64,000 bases of DNA, taken from the NCBI RefSeq assembly GCF_965263005.1, contig NZ_OZ253579.1, forward strand, positions 806,001 to 870,000, written 5' to 3'. The position numbers were made by a program, and so were the translations under genes. Positions 53,066 through 62,540 of this stretch are shown here, piece by piece (the first letter of the stretch is position 1; the number at the start of each line of letters is the position of its first letter). The DNA is from Rariloculus sp965263005 (GTDB lineage: Bacteria; Pseudomonadota; Gammaproteobacteria; Steroidobacterales; Rariloculaceae). Under the pieces are notes generated by a model. It made no database searches, was not told the origin of the DNA, and worked only from the letters and a program-made list of their open reading frames with translations.

Positions 53066-54613
53066 TCACCCGCTGCTTATCTGTCCCGCGACATCGAGAA
53101 TCGGCTCAAGTGCGTCCAATCGACGAATCCACGCGTTGGGAATTTCGGTCAACCCTTTCCAGGCACCGTAGATCTGCCCCGCTATCGCGGCCGTGGAATC
53201 GCTATCTCCATCGTGGTTGCTCGCGATTTGGACCGCATCTGAATAGTCGGTGGCTGCTAGAGCCGCGTACAGACTGATGGCAAGCGCCTCTTCGCCGACC
53301 CAGCCCTTGCCGAGTTGGGCGACCGCTCGTGTATGGTCGACTTCAGACAGGGTCGCGATCATGAGGGTGCGTTCCACCGCCGCAATCGTTTCATCGGCAT
53401 TCGGCCAACGCCGTGCGAGATTGAGGGCGCGGGTCGCGGCATCCGCTGGTTCCAGCCCGTCGAGGAGGTCGCGAACTAGTGAGGCCATCACGCCGGCACT
53501 GAGGTAACCGGACGGATGACCGTGGGTCTGTGCCGCACAACGGGCCGCGAGTTCGAATGCTTGCTTGTTGCTCAACTCCGGGCACAAACCGACGGGCGCG
53601 ACACGCATGACGCCACCGCAGCCCTTGGAGTTGTTGATCGGATGCTCCGGCGTACCAGTCGCACCCTGTTCGCAGGCGCTTATGCACGTATTTCCAGGCG
53701 CCTGGTTCTTCCGCAAGACAGCGTACTTCGACAGAACGCTCTCGCAGTTGCCGACGCCCTTCCGGCCGGTCTGCATTCCATACCAGTCAAGCGTCGTCAG
53801 TCGGACCGCGTCCCGCGCGGCTACCTGATCGATTTCAGCGTTGGGTCCGGTGCTTGCCAACAGACCCGCCAACGTAAAGAGCGTCATCTGGGTGTCGTCG
53901 CTGACTTCCGCCTCTCCGCGTGGATTCAGAACAGGCTCTTGAATCCCCGCTGGCCCAAAGCGCTCCCGGATTCCAGAGAGCATGTCGAACTCGACGCCAT
54001 AACCCAGGGCGTCGCCTACGGCACCCCCAAGCAAGCATCCAAGCACGCGGTCAGCATACCCTTCGTCCGGCACACGGAAATCGTGGTGAAAGACGTAGGC
54101 CTCCTGTTCAAGTGTTTCGACGGTTCCACTTCGAGCCGCTCGCACGTTATCCAGTGCCGCTTCGGGCGACTCACCAAGTTCGATCGCCAGGCGCGCCGCG
54201 ATGGTCCCGGTGCGGCCGAGGCCTCCGCGGCAATGCAGGACGATGCGCTCCCCCAGTCGAAGCTTCCTTCGCAGGACATTGCCCGAGTAGACCCACCGAC
54301 GTTCGAAACGCTCGCCCGGGGCACGCAGATCCTCGATCGGCAGGTGGTGCCACTCGAGTCCCGCCTCCTCCGCCGCGTCGCCAAGATTGGAGACACCGAG
54401 CGCCGATAGTTCGGAACGCTCGACCAGGGAAACCAGGCTCGTCGCGCCCCAGTCCACGACCGCATTCAGGTCGAGTGCCAAATCCCGTGCCCATGCCGCG
54501 CCGAAAAAACTCGGCGCCTGCTTGCCGGGGCAGAGGGTCATTCCGATGACCCCGTTCCCGCAGGGCATCGCGTCGATCTGTAACGGATCGCTAACGCTGG
54601 TTCGTAGTGGCAT
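53066..54613 (-). CDS. Dual-specificity phosphatase-ADP-ribosylglycohydrolase fusion (copy 1, intact)
   Basis: 515 aa from ATG 54613; a TTG at 54664 would add 17 residues. Residues 1-160 are a DSP/tyrosine-phosphatase domain with the P-loop HCRGGLGRTG (Cys128 to Arg134) and a general-acid Asp candidate in LPIEDL. Residues about 178-515 form an ARH/DraG domain: LGCLLGGAVGDALGYGVEF, EVSDDTQMTLFT, NNSKGCGGVMRVAP, THGHPSGYLSAG and HDGDSDSTAAIAGQIYG, including the two metal-binding Asp clusters. Such enzymes remove ADP-ribose from proteins, nucleic acids or small molecules. The fusion suggests removal of both phosphate and ADP-ribose from one target or sequential steps. A second copy lies at 60888-62440. 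RecQ-type helicase diverges upstream. Confidence 0.88.
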   Translation of the reverse strand: MPLRTSVSDPLQIDAMPCGNGVIGMTLCPGKQAPSFFGAAWARDLALDLNAVVDWGATSLVSLVERSELSALGVSNLGDAAEEAGLEWHHLPIEDLRAPGERFERRWVYSGNVLRRKLRLGERIVLHCRGGLGRTGTIAARLAIELGESPEAALDNVRAARSGTVETLEQEAYVFHHDFRVPDEGYADRVLGCLLGGAVGDALGYGVEFDMLSGIRERFGPAGIQEPVLNPRGEAEVSDDTQMTLFTLAGLLASTGPNAEIDQVAARDAVRLTTLDWYGMQTGRKGVGNCESVLSKYAVLRKNQAPGNTCISACEQGATGTPEHPINNSKGCGGVMRVAPVGLCPELSNKQAFELAARCAAQTHGHPSGYLSAGVMASLVRDLLDGLEPADAATRALNLARRWPNADETIAAVERTLMIATLSEVDHTRAVAQLGKGWVGEEALAISLYAALAATDYSDAVQIASNHDGDSDSTAAIAGQIYGAWKGLTEIPNAWIRRLDALEPILDVAGQISSG

Positions 54614-54991
54614 GCGAGATCCGTCGAGGGATTGCTCAAGTATCAGGATGCTACTTGCTGTCAATGATGTTGCGGTAATCTGGCCTCGTCAGCTCGGATA
54701 GGCGCTGCTGGCATCCCAGGATAGCGTCCAATTCACCCCGCTTCGAGCCAGACAGGATTATCTCCGTGGCAAGTGTGGAACGATACGAATTGTTATGGCA
54801 GGTCGCCTTTACTGGTATGTTCGTTGCCGGTATAAGGTTTCCGCTCATCGTGTTGCAGCTTTGAGTTAGGAAGCACCCGATTTTTTCTTGGCGGCAATCG
54901 CGTTGTGCCACCAGATTTCGGGGCATTCATAGGACCATCGCGCATTCACGTACGGCATTAGGCCGCGCACAACACGGAGCCGTCAGAATAA
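54614..54991. other. Divergent intergenic region upstream of phosphatase-ARH copy 1 and the RecQ-like gene
   Basis: 378 bp. The first about 100 bp (to about 54710, ending near CTCAGCTCGGATAGG) is similar to the DNA upstream of copy 2 (62441-62530), so the segmental duplication extends beyond the gene. A minus-strand open frame covers the rest without recognisable similarity. Promoters for both flanking genes must be here but no clear boxes were seen. Confidence 0.55.
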
Positions 54992-57900
54992 ATGTACGAA
55001 GTCCCGATTTCTCCGCCAGCATGTCCGAAGTGCGGCAGTCCAATGAAACTCCGCACTGCGCGGCGCGGCCGAAACTCTGGTGGCCAATTCTGGGGTTGCT
55101 CGAAATATCCAAGTTGTAAGGGCACACAGAACCTTCACGAGGAACCCGCACAAGAGTCACGTTCATTGCCCAAGACCGATTCGGTAGCCGACGCACCGGT
55201 GGAGCCCCGCCCTTTCGTATCGCTCCCCGTAGGATGGGTTGAAGGTGCCGCGCGCTCTGAATACGTCCCCGAGTACGTTGCTGTCGGAGCGATGCCTGGA
55301 GTTTTTCGCGAGGAGCTAGCGCATCTACCAGACCTAGAGCGGCTCCTTAGCCAGTGCCTGTTGCTCACCCCACGACGACGTCCACGTCTAGGAGTCTCAG
55401 ATCACGCGGGCCTCGTTAGCGCACTCTTGGTAAAAATGCTGCAACGTGGGCGGAATCCACTCCCCACACTTGCAGTCGAGCGTGAGGCACTGAGGGCAAA
55501 CGGTCTTGTGCAATCAGCAATAAATCTCGCCGATGAAGGCGACGAGGAAGGCTGGGAATTACGGCAGGAATCAATACCTCGGATCAACCAGAAAGGTTTG
55601 CTGGCTATAGCCACCAAACGCTCCGCTTTCGTACTGGACCCCGCGTTCGACTTCGTTCCAGGATCACACACAGCCCTGCTGCAGAGTGACGCCGAGGTTA
55701 AGTTTCTTGAACATTGGATTCCCGAAACGTTTGGCCCTTCTGCGGGGCACTGGTTCACGCCTCAGGCTTCGCTGGACAGGCTACTTGGTTCTGGTGGTCT
55801 CGAGGAACTGGGGGCACGCCGCATCGACTTTCTGTTCCACCATCCCGGTGGCCCGCCACTGGCAATCGAGATAGATGGCAGCGAGCACGCGTCAGCCATT
55901 TTGGTTGATAAAGCACGCGATGAGTCGCTGCGTGCGATCGGAATTGAGGTGCTCCGGGTTCCCAACGACGAGATTCACGCCGGAACGGGACCAGTATTGG
56001 ACCGAATTCGACGCTGGTGCGGGAGGACGTTGACCGCAAATAAGCCATCCAAAATGGACGACCAGATCGGCAAACTGCTTCTCGATTGTTCCGACGCCGC
56101 CAAGGTGCAATTCGTAATCGCCCGGGCCATTGGATATGGGTGGCTTCCGGCCGGCGAAGAATGGCAGATCACACTGGTTGGCGCCGGCACCGTGGCCATT
56201 GCGGGCATGCACGATTTGCTGCGTCTGCTCGTTGGTTTCGACACGCTGTACGGCGCATCCTCGGTTCCAACAGTCTGTACGGTCCGCAGTGATGACGGGA
56301 TCTCTGTGACGTGGCGCCTTGATGGCGATGGAGAGTGGCACAAGGTGACCGACACTGAGGCGAATGGTGAATCCATTTGCATAGCGGTCGAACGCCAAGC
56401 GAGCCCGTATCACCGCGTTAAAGATGACAAACGACCGGATTTCATCATTCGTCCCACGTACCTCCCGGTGGATTTTGCGGCCGAGCAGCGATCTGACTTC
56501 GGTCGCCAACCCATTGCGCCACTGACTTATGAAGATGCACGACCGGTACTCACGACCTTTTTGCGCTACATCTTTCGCAAACGCAATTTCAGGCCGATGC
56601 AGGGCCAGGCCATCTTCAACACGCTCCGGCAGAATGACAGTGTAGTGCTGCTTCCCACGGGGGCGGGCAAGAGCCTGATCTATCAGCTTGCGGGCTTGCT
56701 GATGCCCGGCGTGACACTCGTGGTCGATCCGTTGATCTCCCTTATCGAGGATCAGGTAGAGGGCTTAAGAACTTACGGGATCGATCGTGCAGCGCCTGTT
56801 GCGAGCAATCTGTCGACACCGGTCGAACGAAGGCGCCTACTGCTTAGTGTCGAACGGGGCGAGTATTACTTCGTTCTGCACTCGCCTGAGCGAATGCAAT
56901 CGCCCTCGTTCCGAAATGCTCTACGCGCGCTGGCAGAAGTCGCACTCGTGAACCTAGCGGTTATCGATGAAGCGCACTGTGTGTCCGAATGGGGACATGA
57001 CTTCCGTCCAGCCTACTTGCATCTCGCAGATAACCTGCGGCGGTTTGGCAGCGACGAAAAAAACGCGCCGCCTCCGCTCCTGGCCCTTACCGGTACCGCT
57101 TCACGCGCCGTGCTGAGGGACATGCTCGCTGATCTGGCAATCGACAAGAACCGTTCCGATGCGCTCATCAGGCCGGAATCATTCGATCGTTCCGAACTCA
57201 CCTTCGAAGTCGTGCGCACTGCTCCTCCGGAGGACCCAAAGGCGAAATTGCGCGGAGTCCTTAATGCGATACCGCGACGCTTCGGATTGCCGCGTAGCGA
57301 GTTTTTCCGGCGCGCAGGGCGCAATACCGCATCAGGTATCGTGTTCGTGCCAACCGTCAAGGCCCGGGATTTTGGGTTGAAGGATGCCCGAGAAGCCGTG
57401 CGAAGCGCGACCAGTGCGCAAGTAGCGATGTACTCCGGTGGGCCGCCCAGTGGTTTTGACCGCGCCGCCTGGGACGTCGCAAAGCGCGAAAACGCAAGGG
57501 CTTTCAAGCAAAACGATATCCCCATACTCGTCGCCACGAAAGCGTACGGTATGGGGATCGATAAACCGAATGTTCGCTATACCGTGCATTTCGGCATGCC
57601 ATCGTCACTTGAGAGCTTCTACCAAGAGGCCGGCCGCGCGGGACGAGATCGCAAGCCTGCCCGCTGCGTCGTGGTTTTTTCTGAGTACAACGCGGGGCGG
57701 TCCGACAGGCTGCTCGATCCTGGTCTCGACCTTCCAACTCTTCAGCAGCGTTTCGATATCGAATCCAAGAACACCAAGACTCGTGACGACATAACCAGAG
57801 CGCTATGGTTTCACATGCAAGGCTTCAGCGGGGTAGACGAGGACATCGACGACATCAAGAACGTACTTGATGAGTTCAAAGATCTCTCTGCACCCCGATT

Positions 57901-58876
57901 GGTGGAATTGCCCTTTGACGACGACAAGGACAAGAAACGCAAGGAAAAAGCAATCTACCGGCTCCTACGAATCGGAGTGATCTCAGATTATGCGGTTGAC
58001 TTCGGCGGATGCAAGTTCGACGTCCAGGTGCGGGGTTTTGATTACGATCACTGTAAGCGATCGCTGCTGGATTACGTCCATTCCGCGCAGCCGGCGAAGG
58101 CTGTTGTGTTGGCCAAGCGCCTAGGCGAGGTCAACGCCGAAAATACACACTATGCGGCGTTCGAGCTTGCCAAAAATCTCATCGAGTTTACGTATGATGT
58201 CATTGAGCGCTCTCGCCGACGCATGATTCAGGAGGCTGTCCTGCTTGCTCGTCAGGCACAAGACAACAATGAAATCCGTTCGCGACTCCTCGATTATCTT
58301 CAAGAAGGCTTCGGTGCTGAACGTATAGAGCAGCTTCTCGAGAGTGAGGAAATCGATCTGGCCGAATGGCACGACCTCGCCTGCAAGGTGCAGACACCGA
58401 TGGACGCAGGAGAACTCCGAGGCCTGTGCATCCGTGCGCTTGAGACTTACCCCGATCACCCCGGTCTCCTGCTGACGCGAGCGATCGCTGAGTCGATGTG
58501 CTCCGACCACGACGACACCGTGAGTTCACAAGGATTGGCTGCTGCTTTCCGAACAGGGTTTGTTGATTACGATCTGGCGAAGCAGGACATCGAAACGGCG
58601 ATTGATGATCTATTCGATTTGGCGGTTACGCGAGCGCACGGTCTTGGATTACCCCTCTTAGTCGCCTTGCTCGAACTAGACGACGTGGAACCCGGATTAT
58701 CGTTCGCTGCGAGTAAGGGGTTGCACAGGGCTGCGGAACTCAAAGGGCCCGATGTACGGGCCGTGGCAGCGACTCGACGGATTCTCGATATGGTAAGCAC
58801 GTTAGAAACAGCAGTAGATAATTTGGTCCACAGGTACGAAGCACCGAATGTAGAGAGAGCCCTAACGGGAGCGTGA
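54992..58876 (+). CDS. Giant RecQ-family helicase with zinc finger and nuclease-like domains
   Basis: 1,294 aa, about twice a usual RecQ. Order: a topoisomerase-type zinc finger (CPKCGSPM, CSKYPSC, residues 11-43); unknown segment; a DUF559/Vsr-like PD-(D/E)XK candidate (RRIDFLFHHPGGPPLAIEID, GSEHASAILVDKARDESLRA, about 276-330); unknown segment; and a RecQ SF2 helicase with Walker A LPTGAGKSLIYQL (about 553), VIDEAHCVSEWGHDFRP (about 656), TGTAS, and motif VI YQEAGRAGRDRKPARC (about 876). The last 330 residues are helical and unrecognised. Stop (58874-58876) lies 1 bp before the ATG of a coiled-coil membrane protein. DNA unwinding coupled to cleavage, perhaps against invading DNA, is inferred. 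Confidence 0.85.
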   Translation: MYEVPISPPACPKCGSPMKLRTARRGRNSGGQFWGCSKYPSCKGTQNLHEEPAQESRSLPKTDSVADAPVEPRPFVSLPVGWVEGAARSEYVPEYVAVGAMPGVFREELAHLPDLERLLSQCLLLTPRRRPRLGVSDHAGLVSALLVKMLQRGRNPLPTLAVEREALRANGLVQSAINLADEGDEEGWELRQESIPRINQKGLLAIATKRSAFVLDPAFDFVPGSHTALLQSDAEVKFLEHWIPETFGPSAGHWFTPQASLDRLLGSGGLEELGARRIDFLFHHPGGPPLAIEIDGSEHASAILVDKARDESLRAIGIEVLRVPNDEIHAGTGPVLDRIRRWCGRTLTANKPSKMDDQIGKLLLDCSDAAKVQFVIARAIGYGWLPAGEEWQITLVGAGTVAIAGMHDLLRLLVGFDTLYGASSVPTVCTVRSDDGISVTWRLDGDGEWHKVTDTEANGESICIAVERQASPYHRVKDDKRPDFIIRPTYLPVDFAAEQRSDFGRQPIAPLTYEDARPVLTTFLRYIFRKRNFRPMQGQAIFNTLRQNDSVVLLPTGAGKSLIYQLAGLLMPGVTLVVDPLISLIEDQVEGLRTYGIDRAAPVASNLSTPVERRRLLLSVERGEYYFVLHSPERMQSPSFRNALRALAEVALVNLAVIDEAHCVSEWGHDFRPAYLHLADNLRRFGSDEKNAPPPLLALTGTASRAVLRDMLADLAIDKNRSDALIRPESFDRSELTFEVVRTAPPEDPKAKLRGVLNAIPRRFGLPRSEFFRRAGRNTASGIVFVPTVKARDFGLKDAREAVRSATSAQVAMYSGGPPSGFDRAAWDVAKRENARAFKQNDIPILVATKAYGMGIDKPNVRYTVHFGMPSSLESFYQEAGRAGRDRKPARCVVVFSEYNAGRSDRLLDPGLDLPTLQQRFDIESKNTKTRDDITRALWFHMQGFSGVDEDIDDIKNVLDEFKDLSAPRLVELPFDDDKDKKRKEKAIYRLLRIGVISDYAVDFGGCKFDVQVRGFDYDHCKRSLLDYVHSAQPAKAVVLAKRLGEVNAENTHYAAFELAKNLIEFTYDVIERSRRRMIQEAVLLARQAQDNNEIRSRLLDYLQEGFGAERIEQLLESEEIDLAEWHDLACKVQTPMDAGELRGLCIRALETYPDHPGLLLTRAIAESMCSDHDDTVSSQGLAAAFRTGFVDYDLAKQDIETAIDDLFDLAVTRAHGLGLPLLVALLELDDVEPGLSFAASKGLHRAAELKGPDVRAVAATRRILDMVSTLETAVDNLVHRYEAPNVERALTGA

Positions 58877-58877
58877 C

Positions 58878-59327
58878 ATGAATGTATTGGCAGGCCTTGA
58901 GAAACGTCTGGTAGAGAGCGAGAAGCGGCTAACTGAGTTGATCCAACACCTGGAACAGCAGGCAAGCCTAGAAAAAGCACTGAATGACGCTGGACGCGGG
59001 CTCGGCGAGGCGAGCAGTAATCTCGGCGAACTCGCAGCATCGACCAAGGTAGTTCTCGAGTCGCTCAAGAGCGTGGTCGACGCACTACAGGAGACCGTGC
59101 GGATTCTGGTACGTTCCGATCCGGCTGAGACTGCGGATGCGGTTGCTAGAATTGAGAAGCAACTCGAAGTCACTCATCAGGAAGCCAAGAAGTCAATCGA
59201 CGAGGTGCCCGAGCGAGTTTCAGCTCAGCAATCAAAGACGCACAGTCGTGCAACGCGAATGAGTTACATCACGCTAATCGTCCTGCTTGCTGTCCTTGGC
59301 ATCGAAATGCTTCGGTTCTTTCAGTAA
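58878..59327 (+). CDS. Coiled-coil protein with C-terminal membrane anchor
   Basis: 149 aa. Residues 1-125 are almost wholly heptad-like helices (LEKRLVESEKRLTELIQHLE, LGELAASTKVVLESLKSVVD, VARIEKQLEVTHQEAKKSID). Residues about 128-146 (YITLIVLLAVLGIEMLRFF) form a single membrane segment, so it is a tail-anchored inner-membrane protein. It begins 1 bp after the helicase stop and is surely co-expressed. No family recognised; may tether the helicase-nuclease to the membrane or act as an effector. Confidence 0.8.
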   Translation: MNVLAGLEKRLVESEKRLTELIQHLEQQASLEKALNDAGRGLGEASSNLGELAASTKVVLESLKSVVDALQETVRILVRSDPAETADAVARIEKQLEVTHQEAKKSIDEVPERVSAQQSKTHSRATRMSYITLIVLLAVLGIEMLRFFQ

Positions 59328-59622
59328 ATCAATTCAGTAGCGTGAGAGAGAAAACTAAAGCGAACCGTTCAGTGCCGCGGTTTCGCTCTCGGCTCGCAGT
59401 TTTCCCGTAGTACATAGGGCTGGCCGAACTCCTCGGACAGGATACTCGGCGCCACCAGCGGCGCCGACGCTGCTGCACTTTTTCTCGGCGGTGCGGCTGG
59501 AGATGACCACCTGCATTGCACTGTGGTGCCACGCCGGATTGCAGCCTCGGACCCCGACTCGCCAGTTCCAGAATCGCACGCAGCTTCCAACAGCGAAGGT
59601 GCCTCGACCGACCAAGCTGAAC
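59328..59622. other. Intergenic region, no recognisable gene
   Basis: 295 bp between the convergent coiled-coil and DadA-like genes. Short frames on the minus strand have no family resemblance. Confidence 0.45.
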
Positions 59623-60888
59623 TCAAAACCGCCGCGCCGAGAACGCCTCCAACCCCACCCCCGCCTTGCCTTCCAGCATCAGCCCGGCGAGTGCACACGC
59701 GCTGCTGGGAGCCAGAGTGATTCCCAACATCTGATGGCCTGTATTCACGTACGCGTTTTCGCGCGAAGGCAGCTTCCCAATCACCGGGAGACTGTCCGGC
59801 ACGATGGGACGCATGCCTACCCACGCCCGGCCTCCTTCGCTTGCCTCCGGGATGTCGACGGCGAGGCTCACCTGCCGGCGAAGCGACCGAATCCGCGCGG
59901 CATCCATCCGGCGGTTGATCCCTGACAGCTCCATCGTCCCGACGAAGCGCAATGTGCCATTGAACGGGGACAGCCCGATCTTGACGCCGCCGAGATACAG
60001 GGGCTGGCGTAGCTGGGTCGTGGGCTGCTCGATCGTAACCGAGTAGCCCTTCCCGGCGGTTAGCGGGATCGGCCAACCGGCCATGCGGCTCAGGGTCCCC
60101 GTGTGAGCGCCTGCTGCCAACACCACGGCATCGACGTCAAGGTCGCCCTTCGACGTCACGATCGCGGTCACGCGATCTCTCTCGCTCCTGAACCCGGTCG
60201 CCGTGACGCCCTCGTGGATCTCGACCCCGCTCGCGCGCAACGACGATGCCAGCCCTGCCGTCAACGACTCGGGTCGCACATAACGTCCCCCGCCCACGAA
60301 CAATCCAAACCTGAATCCCGGGCGCAGCATGGGCTCGTGCTCGTACAGTTCGGTTTCGTCCAACTCCCGACAGGCCGCCGCCCTGGCCCCGGCCACCAGT
60401 TTGACCTCCTTCTGCGCCGCCGCGGCCCTGTCGGACTCGCGAAACGCCATCAGCAACCCCGACTCGTAGCACTCGAACGACACTCCGTCCGCGGCCACCT
60501 CGTCGTATCGTTCCATCGTGACGGCGTTGAGCGCAGCCAGCGCCGCGATTCCCCGCTTCTGGTCGGAGTCGTTGCAGAAAGTGCGGAACCGCATCAGCCA
60601 TGGAGCCAGCATCGGCAAGGCGGAGGGCTTGATGTAGAGAGGGCTGTCCCGCCGCCGCATCCAGGTAAGCGACTTGAGCGTGAGACCGGGCGCGGGGAGA
60701 GGCGTCGCGAGCGACGGGACCACCCAAACCCCGTTGCCAAGCGAACAGCCACTGCCCAGCGTCGAAGATTCGATGAGAACGGGATCCGCACCGAGCTTCT
60801 TGAGGTAATAGGCGGTGCACAGGCCGATGACCCCGCCGCCCACGATGCCGACGCGGCCGAGCCCGCCACTCCGCGGATGCCTGGCCAT
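59623..60888 (-). CDS. DadA-like FAD-dependent amino-acid oxidoreductase (copy 3)
   Basis: 421 aa. Same family as copy 1 and similar along its whole length (RVGIVGGGVIGLCTAYYLKK, PSLATPLPAPGLTLKSLTWM, MRPIVPDSLPVIGKLPSREN, NTGHQMLGITLAPSS). The N-terminus carries about eight extra residues (MARHPRSGG). The ATG at 60888 overlaps the TGA of the phosphatase-ARH copy 2 (TGA at 60888-60890), so the two are translationally coupled; a GTG at 60891 is an alternative start. D-amino-acid or secondary-amine oxidation is the likely activity. Confidence 0.88.
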   Translation of the reverse strand: MARHPRSGGLGRVGIVGGGVIGLCTAYYLKKLGADPVLIESSTLGSGCSLGNGVWVVPSLATPLPAPGLTLKSLTWMRRRDSPLYIKPSALPMLAPWLMRFRTFCNDSDQKRGIAALAALNAVTMERYDEVAADGVSFECYESGLLMAFRESDRAAAAQKEVKLVAGARAAACRELDETELYEHEPMLRPGFRFGLFVGGGRYVRPESLTAGLASSLRASGVEIHEGVTATGFRSERDRVTAIVTSKGDLDVDAVVLAAGAHTGTLSRMAGWPIPLTAGKGYSVTIEQPTTQLRQPLYLGGVKIGLSPFNGTLRFVGTMELSGINRRMDAARIRSLRRQVSLAVDIPEASEGGRAWVGMRPIVPDSLPVIGKLPSRENAYVNTGHQMLGITLAPSSACALAGLMLEGKAGVGLEAFSARRF

Positions 60889-62440
60889 CACGAATTTGCG
60901 CCAATCAGCTGTCCCGTTACATCCAGCAACGGATCAAGCGCATCTAGCCGGCGTATCCACGCGTTGGGAATCTCCTCCGATCCCATCCAAGCACCGTATA
61001 TCTGGCCCGCGATCGAGGCTGTGGAGTCGCTGTCTCCATCATGATTGCTCGCGATGCGAATCGCATCGGAAAAATCTGAAGCGACCAACGCAGCGTATAG
61101 TGCAACGGCAAACGCTTCCTCTCCAATCCAGCCCTCGCCAAGTTGAGCGACGGCGCCCGCATGATCGGCATTGGATCGACTGGCGAGTTCCAGGGCGTGT
61201 TCTACCGCTGCAACTGTCTCCTCGGCGCCTTGCCAGTGCCGCGCGACGTCTAGAGCCCGGCGCGCTGTCCGATCGGGTTCCACGCCGTTAATCAGATCGC
61301 GAACCATCGACGCCAGTACGCCAGCACTCAGGTATCCGGAAGGATGACCGTGAGTCTGCGCCGCGCAGCGAACTGCCAGCCCAAACGCTTGCTCGTTGCT
61401 TAGTTCAGGGAACAGCCCGATGAGTGCGACACGCATGACCCCCCCGCAGCCCTTGGAATTGTTGATCGGTTGCTCGACGGTGCCCCTCGCCCCCTGTTGG
61501 CAGGCACGCATGCATGTTCCTCCTGGAGCCTGGTTCTTTCGCAAGACGTCGTATTTCGACAGGGCAGTCTCTGGAAGCTGGGACTCAGTCCGACCGATCT
61601 GCGTGCCATACCAATGCAGCGTCGCTCGGCGGACAGCCTCCAGTACATCGGTTTGATCGATTGGAGCGCCCGGCCTGATGCCTGCGAGCAGGCCCTCCAC
61701 CGTGAACAGCGTCATCTGCATGTCGTCGCTGACTTCTGCTTCCCCATGACGGTTCAGCACGGGCTGCTGGATCCCTTGAGGCCCGAAGCGCTGATGAATT
61801 TGAGGGAGCCTCGTGAACTCGACGCCATAGCCGAATGCATCGCCCACCGCACCGCCGAGCAGGCACCCAAGCACGCGGTCCGTGTAACCGGCACCCGGCA
61901 CGGAGAATTGCTTTCGCAGAACGTACGCTTCCTGTTCGTGCGTTTCGACCGCTCCTTTCCGGGCCGATCGGACGCGGCATAGCGCTGTTGCGGTGTCTCG
62001 CCCAGTTCGATCGCGAGGCGTGCGGCGATCGTCCCCGTACGTCCCAGGCCTCCGCGACAGTGCAGGACGATGCGCTCCCCCGACTGCAGTCTCCTTTGCA
62101 GCACATGTCCGGAGTAGGTCCACCGCCCCTCGAAACGCTCATCCGGAATATCGACATCCTTGATCGGCAGATGGTGCCATTCGAGCCCCGCCTCTTCAGC
62201 CGCGTCGCCGAGATTGGAGACTCCGAGCGCCGAAAGTTCGGGCCGCTCCACCAGGGAAACCAGACTCGTCGCGCCCCAGTCCACGACCGCATCCAGATCG
62301 AGCGCCAAATCCCGCGCCCATGCCGCGCCAAAAACACTCGACGCCTGCTTGCCGGGGCAGAGGGTCATGCCAATGACCCCGTTCCCACAGGGCATCGCGT
62401 CGATCTTCAGGGGATCGGTAATGCTGGTTCGTGGTGCCAT
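60888..62440 (-). CDS. Dual-specificity phosphatase-ADP-ribosylglycohydrolase fusion (copy 2, frameshifted)
   Basis: Paralogue of 53066-54613 along its full length. The phosphatase part (62440 to about 61985) keeps HCRGGLGRTG and ends LAIELGETPQ. The ARH part then continues in another frame (CRVRSARKGAVETHEQEAYV, LGCLLGGAVGDAFGYGVEF, SDDMQMTLFT, NNSKGCGGVMRVALIG, THGHPSGYLSAG, HDGDSDSTASIAGQIYGAW) to 60888. Aligning codons with copy 1 shows a single missing base near 61980-61986 (CAACAGCGCT). SDDTQM has become SDDMQM. As written, only a phosphatase fragment plus out-of-frame tail would be made, unless a frameshift or a downstream start yields the ARH domain. Its stop overlaps the DadA-like gene. 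Confidence 0.85.
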
Positions 62441-62540
62441 GCGGGATCCTTCGAGGGATCGCTCAAGTGCCAGGATGGCAATTGCTGTAAGAGTTGTTGT
62501 GGAGATTCGGCTGCGTCAGCTCGGATAGGTAAATCTGTCA

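Noticed and set aside
54651..55196. Two short minus-strand frames between phosphatase-ARH copy 1 and the RecQ-like gene
   Set aside because: One overlaps the conserved upstream duplication and the other lies inside the helicase 5' end; neither resembles a known protein.
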